From contig JAHKAT010000281.1 of the NCBI GenBank assembly GCA_018825925.1, positions 1 through 14,085 on the forward strand: a stretch of DNA of 14,085 nucleotides. The letters run 5' to 3'. Below, piece after piece: positions 6,911 to 14,085 of the stretch. This DNA comes from Bacteroidota bacterium (lineage in GTDB: Bacteria > Bacteroidota > Bacteroidia > Flavobacteriales_D > Crocinitomicaceae). Under the pieces are notes generated by a model that was not told where the DNA came from, made no database searches, and saw only the letters and a program-made list of their open reading frames with translations. The position numbers and the translations under genes are program-made. Every line of letters begins with the position of its first letter. The first letter of the stretch is position 1.

Positions 6911-7336
6911 TTGAAAAGAGTTGGAATTTTATTGATTTTACTTTGTTTAGTTGCCTGTACTGAAGGAATTGAAATCAAGCTACTAGAACCATATCCGATT
7001 TTTCATGGAAATTCTAGTAAGTTTTGGGTAATCAATAAAGTGAAAAGGAAAGGAAAAAATTATTCTCCAACACCCATTCGACAAAAAGACGGCATTATCT
7101 TTTTCGCGAATGAGAAATTCATGATTCAACCCATTGAACTATTGGGAGAGATGCCACAAAAAACAGGAGCATTTTTTCTGAACATGAAACAACAAGAATG
7201 TAACTTAAATTTTCAAAAAGAGAAGTGGGTATTTAAAATTCTTGAATTATCGATCAACAAAATTATTCTCCGCCCTAAATCAAATTCTGATTTTCCTTTT
7301 GAACTTGAATTAATCACCTATCCTGCACCTCTTTAA
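6911..7336 (+). CDS. Small lipoprotein, TTG start
   Basis: This 141-residue lipoprotein starts with TTG directly after the TAA of the preceding gene, with no intergenic base. The rare start is supported by the perfect signal that follows it (MKRVGILLILLCLVAC, with lipobox L-V-A-C and Cys16). The mature part of about 125 residues is rich in Lys and in beta-type segments (KFWVINKVKRKGK, FMIQPIELLGEM, WVFKILELSINKIILR), with no family I know. It probably depends on translation of the upstream lipoprotein gene. At its 3' end it meets the opposite-strand secreted protein gene, and both stops use the same TTAA (7333-7336). Confidence 0.78.
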   Translation: MKRVGILLILLCLVACTEGIEIKLLEPYPIFHGNSSKFWVINKVKRKGKNYSPTPIRQKDGIIFFANEKFMIQPIELLGEMPQKTGAFFLNMKQQECNLNFQKEKWVFKILELSINKIILRPKSNSDFPFELELITYPAPL

Positions 7337-8121
7337 TGATGCACTTTAACTGAAAATGGTTGCGAGTTTGACAAGCCTTTAAGAAAAAACATACCTTTTG
7401 ATGGAATACTTAAAACATCGTCTATCAAAGAGAAAGGTATAGCTTTTCCCTGAATATCAAAAACTTCTAAATCGGTAACTTTCAGGTTTTTAGAGATCAC
7501 ATATCGCCCTTCTCCCAAGTTACCAAACTTAATTTCCTTATTTTGAACTGTAATTTTTGCCGCATCGTCCTTAGTTACAGTAACATCATCCAAGTACAAT
7601 TTAAAGCCATCATTGGTATTTAATACAAAAGCAAAATAAACCGTTTCATTATCAAGATTTTTTGTGCTCAAGTTTACCCTTCTTTCGATCCAATCTTCAC
7701 TTTCACCTTGAATAAATCCTATTGTGTCTAAAAAATCAGATTTCAAATTTCCCGTTTTCGAATAAAGCACCACATAATCATCTGGAAATGAAGCGTCGTG
7801 AGATTTTGCTTTCCAAGAAATAGCATTGCCGTAGCCCCCAAGTACAATAGGAGGGGTGATCAACCATCGATTCGCTGTACCACTTGGGGAGAAAAAAGAA
7901 GTTGATGAAGCAGCTGTATTGGAAGAACTATCTGGATCTGTTTTTGAAATCCATGCCGCATTGTATTCCTGAACTTGGCTAGCAGGTGTATTGCCGTCCT
8001 CGTTTAATAAGGTCCAATTGTTCGGTATGCCTGATTGGAAATCTTCAACCAAAACAGGAGTTTGAGCAAGGAGGTTATTTAAAACCAAAAGTATAAAAGA
8101 AAGAGTAATGAATTTATTCAT
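7333..8121 (-). CDS. Secreted choice-of-anchor J protein with T9SS-type C-terminus
   Basis: This 262-residue protein has a signal peptide (about 1-19, ending LLA before Q). It is followed by a choice-of-anchor J / cleaved-adhesin-like beta-sandwich at about 24-184. The markers are EDFQSGIPNNWTLLNEDG near the start, NRWLITPPIVL, an ISWKAKSHD strand, and the closing LYLDDVTV. The last 70 residues, with VTDLEVFDIQGKAI and GMFFLKGL, look like the terminal strands of a type A T9SS sorting domain, though without the usual PNP motif. So it is probably carried across the outer membrane by T9SS and released or anchored at the surface. Domains of this type often bind carbohydrate or proteins; no catalytic residues are evident. 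It lies 27 bases downstream of the DUF4268 gene on the same strand. Confidence 0.85.
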   Translation of the reverse strand: MNKFITLSFILLVLNNLLAQTPVLVEDFQSGIPNNWTLLNEDGNTPASQVQEYNAAWISKTDPDSSSNTAASSTSFFSPSGTANRWLITPPIVLGGYGNAISWKAKSHDASFPDDYVVLYSKTGNLKSDFLDTIGFIQGESEDWIERRVNLSTKNLDNETVYFAFVLNTNDGFKLYLDDVTVTKDDAAKITVQNKEIKFGNLGEGRYVISKNLKVTDLEVFDIQGKAIPFSLIDDVLSIPSKGMFFLKGLSNSQPFSVKVHH

Positions 8122-8148
8122 GGTGTAAAAATACGCAACGGCCTTAAG

Positions 8149-8613
8149 TTATCGGACCAAATGGATAATAATTTCCTTGAATTCTTGGTAAAAAACGTCA
8201 AATTTTAAAAGATGCTCTTCTAAAAATGAATAGATTTTCGGGTGATCCGCCTTATTATAAAGGTTTACTCCGGTTAATTCCCAGGATATTCTGGAAACAA
8301 TCAAACCTTCAGGTGTCATAATCTCTGGAATCCACTCACCTTTAAGCATCATTGTTTTTTCCATGATTTTTTTCAATTCATTCAATTGCTCCCAAACTAT
8401 GGCACGTATTTCTGAATCCTTAAATTGTACATCATATTGTAAAACAGCCGAATTTTTGCCAACTTTCATGCGTAAATAGGTGTTTTTTACGTCGGTAGGG
8501 TAGTTGAGCCAACTAATGGATCTTCCATTTGCAGATTTTTTACCTCGCATTTGCTTGTGAAATTCACCCCAAAATTGGCGATTGATCTCTGTCGATTCTT
8601 CTTTTGTTAGCAT
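8149..8613 (-). CDS. DUF4268-like cytoplasmic protein
   Basis: This 154-residue protein lacks a signal peptide or membrane segment. The opening INRQFWGEFHKQM, the SANGRSISWLNYPT block, the YLRMKVGKNSAVLQYDVQF strand pair and the helix WEQLNELKKIMEK follow the layout I recall for DUF4268. That domain occurs alone and at the ends of some nuclease-like or restriction-associated proteins, and its function is not established. This stand-alone copy carries no recognisable catalytic motif. It is transcribed away from the rhodanese gene across a 58-base gap and is probably co-transcribed with the secreted protein gene 27 bases downstream, although the products look functionally unrelated. Confidence 0.78.
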   Translation of the reverse strand: MLTKEESTEINRQFWGEFHKQMRGKKSANGRSISWLNYPTDVKNTYLRMKVGKNSAVLQYDVQFKDSEIRAIVWEQLNELKKIMEKTMMLKGEWIPEIMTPEGLIVSRISWELTGVNLYNKADHPKIYSFLEEHLLKFDVFYQEFKEIIIHLVR

Positions 8614-8671
8614 GTCTTATAATTGATGTAAATTTACTAGCTTTCAAGAATAAATCATATAAAGGATAGAA

Positions 8672-9070
8672 ATGAATTACATTATGTTAAATAGAGTTGC
8701 AGTGATTTTGGTTTTATTAGTTTCAATTTTTGCTTGTACAGAAGGAAATGCGCAAGGGAAACAAATGAATATTACCGTTGAACAATTCCAAGAGAGATTT
8801 CAAAACAACAAAGAAATTCTGATTGTTGATGTCCGAACCAATGAAGAAATTATGCGTGGCAAAATTGCAAATGCTGTTGAATTAGATTATTATAACCCAG
8901 AATTTGAAAAGAATCTAAAAAACCTAGATACAAATAAAACAATAGTAGTGTATTGCGCAAGAGGTGGCAGATCGCTTAAAGCTTCAGAGCTGTTCATTAA
9001 AAATGGATTTAAAGAGGTTTACAACCTAGAAGGAGGCTATACACGATTTATCGAAGTAGTTGGTAAATAA
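8672..9070 (+). CDS. Rhodanese-domain lipoprotein
   Basis: This 132-residue protein is one rhodanese domain behind a lipoprotein signal (hydrophobic 8-20, lipobox I-F-A-C, Cys22). It would be attached to a membrane facing the periplasm. The domain (about 33-130) shows LIVDVRTNEE (50-59) and the active-site loop CARGGRS (95-101), with Cys95 able to carry a persulfide, then YNLEGGYTRF (117-126). The catalytic Cys is therefore intact, and sulfur transfer or thiol chemistry in the envelope is plausible; the natural substrate is unknown. An AAAGGA at 8661-8666, five bases before the ATG, supports the start at 8672. An in-frame ATG at 8684 would give a shorter signal. Confidence 0.9.
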   Translation: MNYIMLNRVAVILVLLVSIFACTEGNAQGKQMNITVEQFQERFQNNKEILIVDVRTNEEIMRGKIANAVELDYYNPEFEKNLKNLDTNKTIVVYCARGGRSLKASELFIKNGFKEVYNLEGGYTRFIEVVGK

Positions 9071-9158
9071 CTTCATTATACTTTATTCTATTTAACATAA
9101 TATTAATTATAAGACAAAATTAATCCATCTATTATTTAACCTCATTTCTTGTAACAAT

Positions 9159-10325
9159 ATGAATATCAATCAGTTTATTCTAAACAAACAAATAACGTTT
9201 CTTAACCATGGTTCATTCGGTGCTTGTCCCACTGAAATATTTCAGGATTACCAAAAATGGCAACTTGCTTTAGAAACTGATCCAGTTCAATTCATTACTA
9301 AAACTGGCCCTAAGTTTTTAGCTGATTCAAAAAAACGACTAGCAGGATTTATCAATGCCAATCCAGATGATTTAGTCTTTGTGCCCAATCCAACGCATGC
9401 TGTTAATATTCTTCGTGACAATTTAAAATTAAATCCAGGGGATGAAATTTTGTCGACCAATTTAGAATATGGAGCTATGGATAGAACATGGGATGTTTAC
9501 TGTTCAGAGCATAAAACCAAATACATTCGACAGGAGATTTCTTTGCCATTGATAAGTAAGGAGAAATTCATTGAAGATTTCTGGAAAGGATATTCTGAGA
9601 AAACCAAAGTAATTTTTATTTCTGAGATTACCAGCACTACAGCACTCAAACTACCTGTTTACGAGATTGTAAAAGAAGCAAAAAAGAGAAATTTGATAAC
9701 GATCGTGGATGGTGCGCATTCTGTGGGACATATACCCGTTGATTTAGAGAAGCTCGATCCAGACTATTATACTGGAGCATGTCACAAATGGATGTTGACA
9801 CCAAAAGGATCTTCGTTTTTATGGGTGAAGAAAAACAAACAAAAAGATTTATCACCTCTTATCGTATCTTGGGGGTATAATGCGGAATACCCATCTGGAA
9901 ATCAACTACATGACTATCATCAATTCAACGGTACTAGAGATTTTTCGGCTTATTTGACTTTGCCAAAAGCAATCGACTTTCTAATCGATCATCAATATGA
10001 AGCAAAAGCCAAATCGTGTAGCGACCTTTTGATTAAAAATGCACCTAAATTTTGTGAATTATTAAAAACAGAATGCCTTGCTCCTCTTCGTGATGAATTT
10101 ATAGGAATGATCGTATCTTTTCCTATTCAGACCAAAAATCCTTTAAAATTGAAAGAGTTGCTCTTTGATCAATACGCGATTGAAATACCAGTGATGGTTC
10201 ACGGGGATCAGGTTTATTTGAGAATTTCTTGTTTTTGGTACAACAATCAAAATGATCTCGATGTTTTGTATGCAGCATTAACGGATATTATCGAGCAAAA
10301 AACAGATGTTTTAATCGTCACTTGA
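9159..10325 (+). CDS. Class V aminotransferase-fold PLP enzyme (isopenicillin-N epimerase-like)
   Basis: This 388-residue fold-type I PLP enzyme belongs to the aminotransferase class V group. The N-terminal FLNHGSFGACP (14-24) is typical of the isopenicillin-N epimerase-like branch. VPNPTHAVN (75-83) corresponds to the cofactor phosphate region, VDGAHSVG (183-190) carries the Asp that contacts the PLP ring nitrogen, and GACHKWM (206-212) holds the Schiff-base Lys at about 210. The C-terminal small domain ends near VYLRISCFWYNNQNDL (343-358). All core residues are present, so it should be active. The substrate cannot be told: members include epimerases, cysteine desulfurase-like and aminotransferase activities. 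No beta-lactam pathway genes are nearby. The last 15 bases overlap the opposite-strand gene. Confidence 0.9.
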   Translation: MNINQFILNKQITFLNHGSFGACPTEIFQDYQKWQLALETDPVQFITKTGPKFLADSKKRLAGFINANPDDLVFVPNPTHAVNILRDNLKLNPGDEILSTNLEYGAMDRTWDVYCSEHKTKYIRQEISLPLISKEKFIEDFWKGYSEKTKVIFISEITSTTALKLPVYEIVKEAKKRNLITIVDGAHSVGHIPVDLEKLDPDYYTGACHKWMLTPKGSSFLWVKKNKQKDLSPLIVSWGYNAEYPSGNQLHDYHQFNGTRDFSAYLTLPKAIDFLIDHQYEAKAKSCSDLLIKNAPKFCELLKTECLAPLRDEFIGMIVSFPIQTKNPLKLKELLFDQYAIEIPVMVHGDQVYLRISCFWYNNQNDLDVLYAALTDIIEQKTDVLIVT

Positions 10326-11201
10326 CAAATCGTGCTCGTGACTTCCATCTATTTGATTTTCCCAGTGATCATTCAGCATGGCCACCAATTTCCTGGAGGT
10401 ATTGTTGAAGTATCGCTTGGTTCGGTAACCAACCACCCAATTAATACCTTTAATGGCATTGGTTAAAAAAACTTCATCTGCTGCAAGTAAGTTTTGGGGT
10501 AAAATGGTGCATTCATAAACTTTAAATCCGGATTTTAAAGCTAGGTTTATCACTTGCATTCTCATAGTACCTGCTAAGCAACCTTCCTCTAAACCAGGTG
10601 TATACAAAACTCCGTTGCTTACTACGAAAAGATTGGAATTTGAACTTTCAATAATGCCATTATCTTCATTCATAATTAGCAATTCGTCAATTCCTTTTTC
10701 TTTAGCTGTAATTCCGGCCATAATATAGATCAAACCGTTCTTCGTTTTAAAATTGGACAATTTTGACCTATATTTCTTAATATCCATGTAGACATCTACT
10801 TCAAGACCTTTGCTATTCAACTCAAAATCAGGCGTATCAATAGGGTATGCTTCTATGAAAAAAATCGCTTCATTTTGCTCAGGGATATAGTTTCCGCCAG
10901 AAATTCGATCTACAGATAAACGAATTCTTCCTCCAGAGTCAATTCCATTTCTAGACATTAAATCTAGAATGTGTTTTTGAAAAAAACTCTCCGTAAAAAA
11001 GACGGGAACCCTCATTTTCAAGGCCTTTGCTCCTTCAATTAATCGGGCAACATGATTTTCAAGATTAATAATCTGACCTTTAAAAACACGTATACTCTCA
11101 AAAACACCATCACCATATAAATAAGCCCTACTTCGACTTTCTATTGCGTAACCATCTGATGAAATGATTTTTCCGTTATTATTTACAAAGTTGTCTGCCA
11201 T
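10311..11201 (-). CDS. Class IV aminotransferase (PabC/IlvE-like PLP enzyme)
   Basis: This 296-residue fold-type IV PLP protein belongs to the family of branched-chain aminotransferase, D-amino-acid aminotransferase and 4-amino-4-deoxychorismate lyase. Visible marks are YGDGVFESIRVF (29-40), NLENHVARL (46-54), FKTKNGLIYI (151-160) with the probable Schiff-base Lys152, GIIESSNSNLF (182-192) with the conserved Glu, LYTPGLEEGCLAGTMR (199-214), and AADEVFLTNAIKGI near 255-268. The residues that separate lyase from aminotransferase cannot be judged safely by eye. A folate-branch lyase or an amino-acid aminotransferase are both possible. Its ATG shares one base with the stop of the upstream rhomboid gene (TAATG on the minus strand), implying translational coupling. 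The C-terminal tail (HEHDLSSDD) is encoded within the 15-base overlap with the class V gene. Confidence 0.9.
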   Translation of the reverse strand: MADNFVNNNGKIISSDGYAIESRSRAYLYGDGVFESIRVFKGQIINLENHVARLIEGAKALKMRVPVFFTESFFQKHILDLMSRNGIDSGGRIRLSVDRISGGNYIPEQNEAIFFIEAYPIDTPDFELNSKGLEVDVYMDIKKYRSKLSNFKTKNGLIYIMAGITAKEKGIDELLIMNEDNGIIESSNSNLFVVSNGVLYTPGLEEGCLAGTMRMQVINLALKSGFKVYECTILPQNLLAADEVFLTNAIKGINWVVGYRTKRYFNNTSRKLVAMLNDHWENQIDGSHEHDLSSDD

Positions 11202-11824
11202 TAGTTCGGTAAAATATAGTTCAAAAAGTTTTTTCCTTTATCAAAATTGATAACTAAGATATAAATTATTCCAAGGATGGCGCCACCTATATGGGCATCA
11301 TGAGCAATTCCCGTCCCTCCCCTTTTGTTCGCCCAAAATTCATAAGCCAAATAAATCAAACCAAACCAATAGGCTGGCAAATAAATAGGCAAGAAAATCA
11401 AACCCATCTCAATGTCCGGTCGCCAAATAATTGCAGCAAATACAATGGCAGAAACAGCACCAGACGCACCCATTGCCCGATAGCTCGGATTATCTTGATT
11501 CCTTAAATAAGGCCAAACCGTCGCAAAAACTCCACCTAATAAATACAAAACAACAAAGTGAATTTGACCGAGTAAAGTACCATATTCAAACATAAATTCC
11601 TGAACAAGTAAATCACCTAAAAAGTACAGAGACAACATGTTAAACAGCAAGTGTTGAATATCTACATGAATCCAAATATGAGAAAACACACGATGACCTT
11701 CCCCTTGATTTTTCACCAAATAGGGAGCAAAGGCCCAACGATTTTTAAGATCTGAATTATTCATTACCTGAAATGAAACCAGTGAAGCAATGAGTATAAT
11801 TAAGTACAGTACATTGAAAAGCAT
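11201..11824 (-). CDS. Rhomboid family intramembrane serine protease
   Basis: This is a polytopic inner-membrane protein of 207 residues when read from the ATG at 11824. A TTG at 11845 directly after an in-frame stop could add 7 residues but is less likely. Rhomboid marks are intact: HLLFNM (58-63) with the conserved His and Asn, GASGAVS (119-125) with the nucleophile Ser121, and IAHDAHIGG (173-181) with the catalytic His178. It has about six hydrophobic segments and ends in a short Lys-rich tail. It should cut membrane proteins within or near the bilayer; its substrate is unknown. The start codon of the class IV PLP gene overlaps its stop by one base. It is transcribed divergently from rpe across about 92 bases. 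Confidence 0.92.
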   Translation of the reverse strand: MLFNVLYLIILIASLVSFQVMNNSDLKNRWAFAPYLVKNQGEGHRVFSHIWIHVDIQHLLFNMLSLYFLGDLLVQEFMFEYGTLLGQIHFVVLYLLGGVFATVWPYLRNQDNPSYRAMGASGAVSAIVFAAIIWRPDIEMGLIFLPIYLPAYWFGLIYLAYEFWANKRGGTGIAHDAHIGGAILGIIYILVINFDKGKNFLNYILPN

Positions 11825-11891
11825 GCATAAAAATACCAATAACAATCAGCGTAACCATCATACACATTACAACTTATTCCTAAAGTATCCT

Positions 11892-11899
11892 TAATTTTG
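11892..11899 (+). promoter_or_regulatory. Candidate -7 promoter box of rpe (TAATTTTG)
   Basis: This exact TAnnTTTG match lies 17 bases before the rpe ATG, within the divergent gap shared with the rhomboid gene. No clear TTTG -33 element is seen at the usual spacing. The placement mirrors the pyrD box. Confidence 0.45.
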
Positions 11900-11916
11900 A
11901 GGAAAAAATTCAATTC

Positions 11917-12567
11917 ATGTCCGTAATCATATCCCCTTCCCTACTTTCTTGTGATTTTGCAAACATTCAGAGAGATGTTGAAATGCTAAATAATTCGAGC
12001 TGTGATTGGTTGCACATCGATGTGATGGACGGTGTATTTGTCCCTAATATTAGTTTTGGCTTACCCGTAATTGAAGCAATGAATCGCCATGCGAAAAAGA
12101 CAATGGATGTGCATTTAATGATACAAAATCCAGGAGATTATATCGATGCTTTTCACAAGGTAGGTGCTGATATTTTAACGGTGCATTATGAGGCATGCAC
12201 TCACTTGCACCGAACGATTCAACAAATTAAAGAAAAAGGAATGAAGGCTGGAGTGGCCCTGAACCCACATACTCCGGTTGATGTACTTAAAGAAATCATA
12301 CTAGACATAGATTTAGTTTTGATTATGAGTGTTAATCCAGGCTTTGGTGGACAGAAGTTTATACAAAATGCTTTACAAAAAGTAAAACGGACAGCTGAAC
12401 TAATAAAATCATCAGGGTCTAGCGCAATAATTGAAGTAGACGGAGGTGTTAATTTAGAAACAGGCGCTGCATTGGTGCAACATGGAGCTCATGCTTTAGT
12501 GGCTGGTAGTTTTGTCTTTAATTCTGAAAATCCGACACAAACTATTGCAGATCTAAAACAACTTTAA
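11917..12567 (+). CDS. rpe: Ribulose-phosphate 3-epimerase
   Basis: This enzyme interconverts D-ribulose 5-phosphate and D-xylulose 5-phosphate in the pentose phosphate pathway. The 216-residue TIM barrel is full length. Family marks are all present: ISPSLLSCDFANI (5-17), WLHIDVMDGVFVPNISFG (31-48) with metal ligands His33 and catalytic Asp35, DVHLMI (64-69) with His66, MSVNPGFGGQKFI (137-149) over the phosphate site, EVDGGVN (173-179) with the second catalytic Asp175, and LVAGSFVF near the C-terminus. It starts a probable operon with the DinB-like gene 8 bases downstream and the secreted protein gene after that. Confidence 0.97.
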   Translation: MSVIISPSLLSCDFANIQRDVEMLNNSSCDWLHIDVMDGVFVPNISFGLPVIEAMNRHAKKTMDVHLMIQNPGDYIDAFHKVGADILTVHYEACTHLHRTIQQIKEKGMKAGVALNPHTPVDVLKEIILDIDLVLIMSVNPGFGGQKFIQNALQKVKRTAELIKSSGSSAIIEVDGGVNLETGAALVQHGAHALVAGSFVFNSENPTQTIADLKQL

Positions 12568-12575
12568 GGTATTTA

Positions 12576-13013
12576 ATGCTGGCATTTTTTGAAGAACAAT
12601 TTGTTCGCAATGCGTCTGAGGTAGAGCACTGTATCGAAATCATAGTCAAGGAAGATAAAGCAAACGACCATTTACTTTCGCTTTTGATTTCAAAGATTTT
12701 AAACAATCATCACATATGGAATTGCCGAATGTTGGACCAAGAGCCAGAAGTGGACGAAACATCTCGGATGCCTTTCGATTATTGGAAGAAATTAAATCAA
12801 GACAACCACCAAGCAACTCTGGAATTGTTAAAATTTAAAGATTGGAATGGCAAGGAACTTACGTCCTTTGAAAATGAACATTTCTTACCCCAGCAAATTT
12901 TACAACATATTCTAAAACTGACCGTTTACAATAGAGGAAGGATAGAACAAAGGTTAAGCGAACTGTCAATCCCCATTTCTAGCACGGATTTTGTTAAAAC
13001 AATTACATGGTAA
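12576..13013 (+). CDS. DinB-like four-helix protein
   Basis: This 145-residue all-alpha cytoplasmic protein has the layout of the DinB/YfiT-like metal-binding superfamily. The second helix reads LISKILNNHHIWNCRML (37-53) with a His pair at 45-46. The signature helix near the end reads QHILKLTVYNRGRIEQRL (110-127). In typical members that helix is H-v-x-x-H-x-x-x-H-R-G-q. Here the first His (111) is kept, the middle one is lost, and the His before R-G is Asn119. So metal binding may be altered. The start is supported by AAGG at 12566-12569, six bases before the ATG. The stop overlaps the next gene's start by 7 bases (ATGGTAA), so translation is probably coupled. The function of such proteins is generally unknown. 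Confidence 0.82.
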   Translation: MLAFFEEQFVRNASEVEHCIEIIVKEDKANDHLLSLLISKILNNHHIWNCRMLDQEPEVDETSRMPFDYWKKLNQDNHQATLELLKFKDWNGKELTSFENEHFLPQQILQHILKLTVYNRGRIEQRLSELSIPISSTDFVKTITW

Positions 13014-14085
13014 AGATTATATTTTTCACATTTATATCCTTAAATTTTCTATCATTTGCGCAAGAGAATGATGATTTAATTCAAAAGGAAATTGTCTTAA
13101 ATCAACTTCTTTCCAATTTAAGAAGTGCTTCGGATGATGACAGCAAAATATCTGCAAACCAAATACTTAAAGATTCACTTCTTGTTGTTTTGGAGAATAA
13201 AAACTCCTTTACCTATTCTTTTAAAAAATTAAAATCTCTTGGCGTTATCGATAGTCCTGACAACACATTTAGGTTGTTTACTTGGAACGTTGAGTTAGAA
13301 GACCTGTCGCACATCTATGAATGTGTAATCATGCGATATGATGAGCGCAAAAAAGAATTTAGAATCCTGGAGTTAAAAGATCAGTCGGCCTATCAGGAGG
13401 AGCGTCCGGAGGAAATCTTAAACCAAGATGATTGGTATGGCGCTTTGTATTATCAGATAGTTCCTTTTGAAAAAGGCAATAAGGATATGTATTTGGTGAT
13501 GGGATGGGATGGTTTTACAGCAATGTCAAATAGAAAAATTTTGGACGTGTTGTATTTTTCAGGGAATCAGGTTAAGTTAGGTTCTCCGGTCTTTAAAAAT
13601 GGAAATGAGACCAAAAAACGAATCTTTTTTGAATTCGCAGAAAACGCCACAATGTCGTTACGATGGGACGATCAGTATCAGCGTGTTTTGATGGACCATT
13701 TATCACCAGAAAGCTCTAATTTAAAAGGTTTTTACGCTTATTACGTGCCAGACATGAGTTACGATGCGTATGTGTTGGAGAAAGGTAAATGGTACCTAAA
13801 AGAAGATGTGGTTGCGATTAATAAGAAAACCGCCGAAAAAATTGAAATTTATATAGAGGGAGATAATGGGGAAATTGAAAGAAAAAAAATCAAGAATACC
13901 TGGGAGAACCCCTCGGATGGAAATTCTCCAAATGGAGGGAATAAGCATGTAGCTGAAACACCCGAAAACATTGATACATCAAAGAATTCAACGGAAAAGA
14001 CAAGGAAGAAAAAAACAAGAACATCGCGCGCAGAACGTTCTGAAAAAAGTAACATTTACCCCTTGAATGAGTCTAAAAAGAAGAA
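13007..14085 (+). CDS. Secreted protein of unknown function, 3' end beyond the window
   Basis: A reading frame from the ATG at 13007 stays open to the end of the window (359 codons, no stop), so the gene is partial. It opens with a signal peptide (MVKIIFFTFISLNFLSFA, with cleavage likely before QEN). A helical stretch follows, then a mixed beta domain rich in aromatic residues (DDWYGALYYQIVPFE, MYLVMGWDGFTAMSNRKILD, FYAYYVPDMSYDAYVLEKG) at about residues 140-265. The visible C-terminal part from about 290 is low-complexity and highly charged, rich in Lys, Asn, Glu and Ser, and still continuing. I do not recognise the family. The start overlaps the DinB-like gene by 7 bases. An opposite-strand frame at 13849-14055 is a by-product of the Lys-rich tail. 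Confidence 0.85.
   Translation, partial: MVKIIFFTFISLNFLSFAQENDDLIQKEIVLNQLLSNLRSASDDDSKISANQILKDSLLVVLENKNSFTYSFKKLKSLGVIDSPDNTFRLFTWNVELEDLSHIYECVIMRYDERKKEFRILELKDQSAYQEERPEEILNQDDWYGALYYQIVPFEKGNKDMYLVMGWDGFTAMSNRKILDVLYFSGNQVKLGSPVFKNGNETKKRIFFEFAENATMSLRWDDQYQRVLMDHLSPESSNLKGFYAYYVPDMSYDAYVLEKGKWYLKEDVVAINKKTAEKIEIYIEGDNGEIERKKIKNTWENPSDGNSPNGGNKHVAETPENIDTSKNSTEKTRKKKTRTSRAERSEKSNIYPLNESKKK

Noticed and set aside
8614..8671. Possible divergent promoters between the DUF4268 and rhodanese genes (TAGCTTTC at 8638 on plus; TATTCTTG on minus)
   Set aside because: Each differs from TAnnTTTG by one base and lacks a -33 partner. Promoters must exist in this gap, but the exact sites cannot be supported.
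8740..8760. Shared ACTEG after the lipobox in the rhodanese lipoprotein and the 6911 lipoprotein
   Set aside because: A five-residue match next to a lipobox is too short to claim a common export signal or paralogy, and the rest of the two proteins is unrelated.
9102..9124. 7-base inverted repeat ATTAATT/AATTAAT upstream of the class V PLP gene
   Set aside because: It is made only of A and T in a very AT-rich gap, has a 9-base loop and no T tract, and is expected by chance.
13849..14055. Opposite-strand open frame of 68 codons
   Set aside because: It is the mirror of the Lys-rich tail of the plus-strand gene (AAA/AAG read as TTT/CTT), with no start signal or neighbour support.
1..14085. Search by eye for CRISPR arrays, transposases, integrases, att sites, tRNA/rRNA genes and toxin-antitoxin or phage-defence genes
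   Set aside because: None was seen. The DUF4268 gene was considered as a restriction-linked hint, but it has no nuclease or methylase neighbours.

Overview
The window is a compact, AT-rich stretch of a Bacteroidota chromosome, most likely Flavobacteriales. The evidence is: a small exported protein with a type IX secretion (T9SS) style C-terminus and a choice-of-anchor J domain, a DUF6089/PorG-like outer-membrane barrel, a Bacteroidota-type HMG-CoA lyase, several Bacteroidota-style lipoproteins, few Shine-Dalgarno sites, and exact matches to the Bacteroidota -7 promoter box TAnnTTTG. I see no mobile element, CRISPR array, tRNA or rRNA. Genes fill almost everything; the longest gap is 64-220.

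Layout. (1) 1-63 is the tail of an unidentified gene. (2) 64-220 is a leader region with a -7 box, two small hairpins and a possible 28-codon upstream ORF. (3) 221-3202 is a tight four-gene operon: an ECF sigma factor, a 549-residue single-pass membrane protein with a large extracytoplasmic part, and two small exported proteins, the first resembling a stand-alone GldM C-terminal domain. (4) 3285-4241 encodes the DUF6089 barrel. (5) 4290-6220 holds class 2 dihydroorotate dehydrogenase (pyrD) and HMG-CoA lyase, followed by a likely terminator. (6) 6260-7336 encodes two lipoproteins. (7) 7333-8613 (minus strand) holds a DUF4268 gene and the T9SS-type secreted protein. (8) 8672-10325 (plus) holds a rhodanese lipoprotein and a class V PLP enzyme. 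(9) 10311-11824 (minus) holds a rhomboid family protein and a class IV PLP aminotransferase/lyase coupled by a TAATG junction. (10) 11917-14085 (plus) holds ribulose-phosphate 3-epimerase (rpe), a DinB-like protein and the start of a secreted protein that runs off the window.

Most of the window is ordinary housekeeping and envelope content. The part most likely to be an undescribed system is 221-3202, possibly with 3285-4241. There a sigma factor is coupled to a non-classical transmembrane partner and two exported proteins, next to a barrel of the PorG-like type. My inference is a trans-envelope signalling module that senses the cell surface or T9SS state. The sequence supports the architecture but not the function.
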